A stretch of 64,000 nt of DNA, taken from positions 1 to 64,000 of the forward strand of contig CAWCLK010000052.1 in assembly GCA_963796225.1 (NCBI GenBank), written 5' to 3'. The position numbers and the translations under genes are program-made. Shown here one piece after another: positions 63,481 to 64,000 of this stretch. How positions within the stretch are numbered: position 1 is the stretch's first letter; every line of letters starts with the position of its first letter. Origin of the DNA: CAWCLK01 sp963796225. GTDB taxonomy: Bacteria > Actinomycetota > Nitriliruptoria > Nitriliruptorales > Nitriliruptoraceae. Under the pieces are notes generated by a model that did not search any database, was not told the DNA's origin, and saw only the letters and a program-made list of their open reading frames with translations.

Positions 63481-64000
63481 TCACGCGGCAACCTCTTCGG
63501 TGGCGGGGTAGTAGCGACGGCGGGCCCACAGGGCGACGTAGACCAGCCCGACCAGCACGGGGACCTCGATGAGCGGGCCGACGACACCGGCCAGGGCCTG
63601 GCCGGAGGTTGCCCCGAACACGCCGATGGCGACCGCGATGGCGAGTTCGAAGTTGTTGCCGGCGGCAGTGAACGCCAGGGTGGCGTTGCGGTCGTAGCCG
63701 AACCCGAGCTTGAGCCCGAGCGCGAACGCGCCGGTCCACATCAGCGCGAAGTAGGCCAGCAGCGGCAGTGCGATCCGGACCACGTCCCACGGCTGGGAGG
63801 TGATGGCCTCGCCCTGCAGGGCGAACAGCAGCACGACCGTGTACAGCAGCCCGTACAGCGCCCACGGCGAGATCCGCGGCAGGAACTGCTGCTCGTACCA
63901 GTCGCGGCCGCGGCGGGCCTCCCCGATGGTGCGGGATGCCCAGCCGGCGGCAAGGGGGATGCCGAGGAAGATCAGCACGGAGACGGCGATGTCGACGAAG
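63481..64000 (-). CDS. ACR3-type arsenite efflux permease (truncated by the window)
   Basis: The last 170 residues of an ACR3/ArsB antiporter, running off the right edge. Visible are FVDIAVSVLIFLGIPLAAGW, ISPWALYGLLYTVVLLFALQGEAI, LLAYFALMWTGAFALGLKLGFGYDRNATLAFTAAGNNFELAIAVAIGVFGATSGQALAGVVGPLIEVPVLVGLVYVALW and the end YYPATEEVAA. The FTAAGNNFELAIAVAI sequence is the ACR3 signature. It exports arsenite/antimonite across the membrane. An arsenic operon should continue to the right. Confidence 0.93.
   Translation of the reverse strand, partial: FVDIAVSVLIFLGIPLAAGWASRTIGEARRGRDWYEQQFLPRISPWALYGLLYTVVLLFALQGEAITSQPWDVVRIALPLLAYFALMWTGAFALGLKLGFGYDRNATLAFTAAGNNFELAIAVAIGVFGATSGQALAGVVGPLIEVPVLVGLVYVALWARRRYYPATEEVAA

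Overview
This is a very GC-rich actinobacterial chromosome segment. High GC, GTG starts, a Dam-free-looking housekeeping set with FHA and WhiB-free regulators, an Rpf-like cell-wall enzyme, an F420-type LLM oxidoreductase, a wax ester/DGAT enzyme and two mycothiol-linked families (a CPWC nitroreductase-like protein and a maleylpyruvate-isomerase-fold protein) all point to Actinomycetota. A deep-branching class such as Nitriliruptoria/Euzebyales is my guess, not something shown by the sequence. Gene order is mosaic: short operons of two to five genes, many joined by 4-base ATGA or GTGA stop/start overlaps, with no ribosomal, phage or large mobile block.

Layout. 0-7.7 kb: tRNA-Gly, dut, class III cyclase, a stand-alone receiver, photolyase preceded by a tiny glutamate-dehydrogenase-like ORF, fdhD with an NTF2-like partner, a PlsC acyltransferase and an Rpf-like protein. 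7.7-12.6 kb: a translationally coupled lipid operon (FAD oxidoreductase, DUF1365, two cyclopropane-synthase-type methyltransferases). 12.7-22.3 kb: signalling: a LuxR-type regulator facing a histidine kinase coupled to a solute-binding lipoprotein, a sulfite-oxidase-like enzyme, a second two-component pair and a divergent HtrA protease. 22.3-26.3 kb: a surface-glycan-like operon. 26.4-34.6 kb: catabolic and envelope genes (RhlG-like SDR, AtuA, LLM oxidoreductase, M15 peptidase, GNAT, MsrP-like enzyme). 34.6-37.5 kb: three tandem hairpin repeats, an orphan Dam-type methylase, an AlkZ-like winged-helix protein and an alkyltransferase-like protein. 37.5-52.6 kb: redox, lipid and RNA genes (flavin reductase, acyl-ACP desaturase, DEAD-box helicase, FHA-LuxR regulator, MFS and AI-2E transporters, DksA-like protein, WS/DGAT, hydrolase-OsmC fusion, EngB, GPx). 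52.7-60.1 kb: damaged genes (quinone oxidoreductase, proline racemase, DUF1206, AMIN-like lipoprotein, a PLP-decarboxylase remnant) plus an XRE-nucleotidyltransferase pair. 60.5-64 kb: DsbA-like, mycothiol-type and TetR genes, ending in a truncated ACR3 arsenite transporter.

A dominating property of this sequence is the number of single-base frameshifts: more than thirty in 64 kb, often explained by one missing base in a C/G run. In most cases both halves retain perfect family motifs, which suggests uncorrected sequencing indels more than real gene decay; the 53.1-56.5 kb stretch is far denser and may be either. Where a gene is split I give one feature spanning all frames and say where the frame changes.

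Many start regions carry a TANNNT -10 hexamer (TAGCAT, TAGGCT, TACCGT); in three genes it lies 6-7 bases before the ATG, predicting leaderless transcripts. I see no CRISPR array, insertion sequence, integrase or replication origin.
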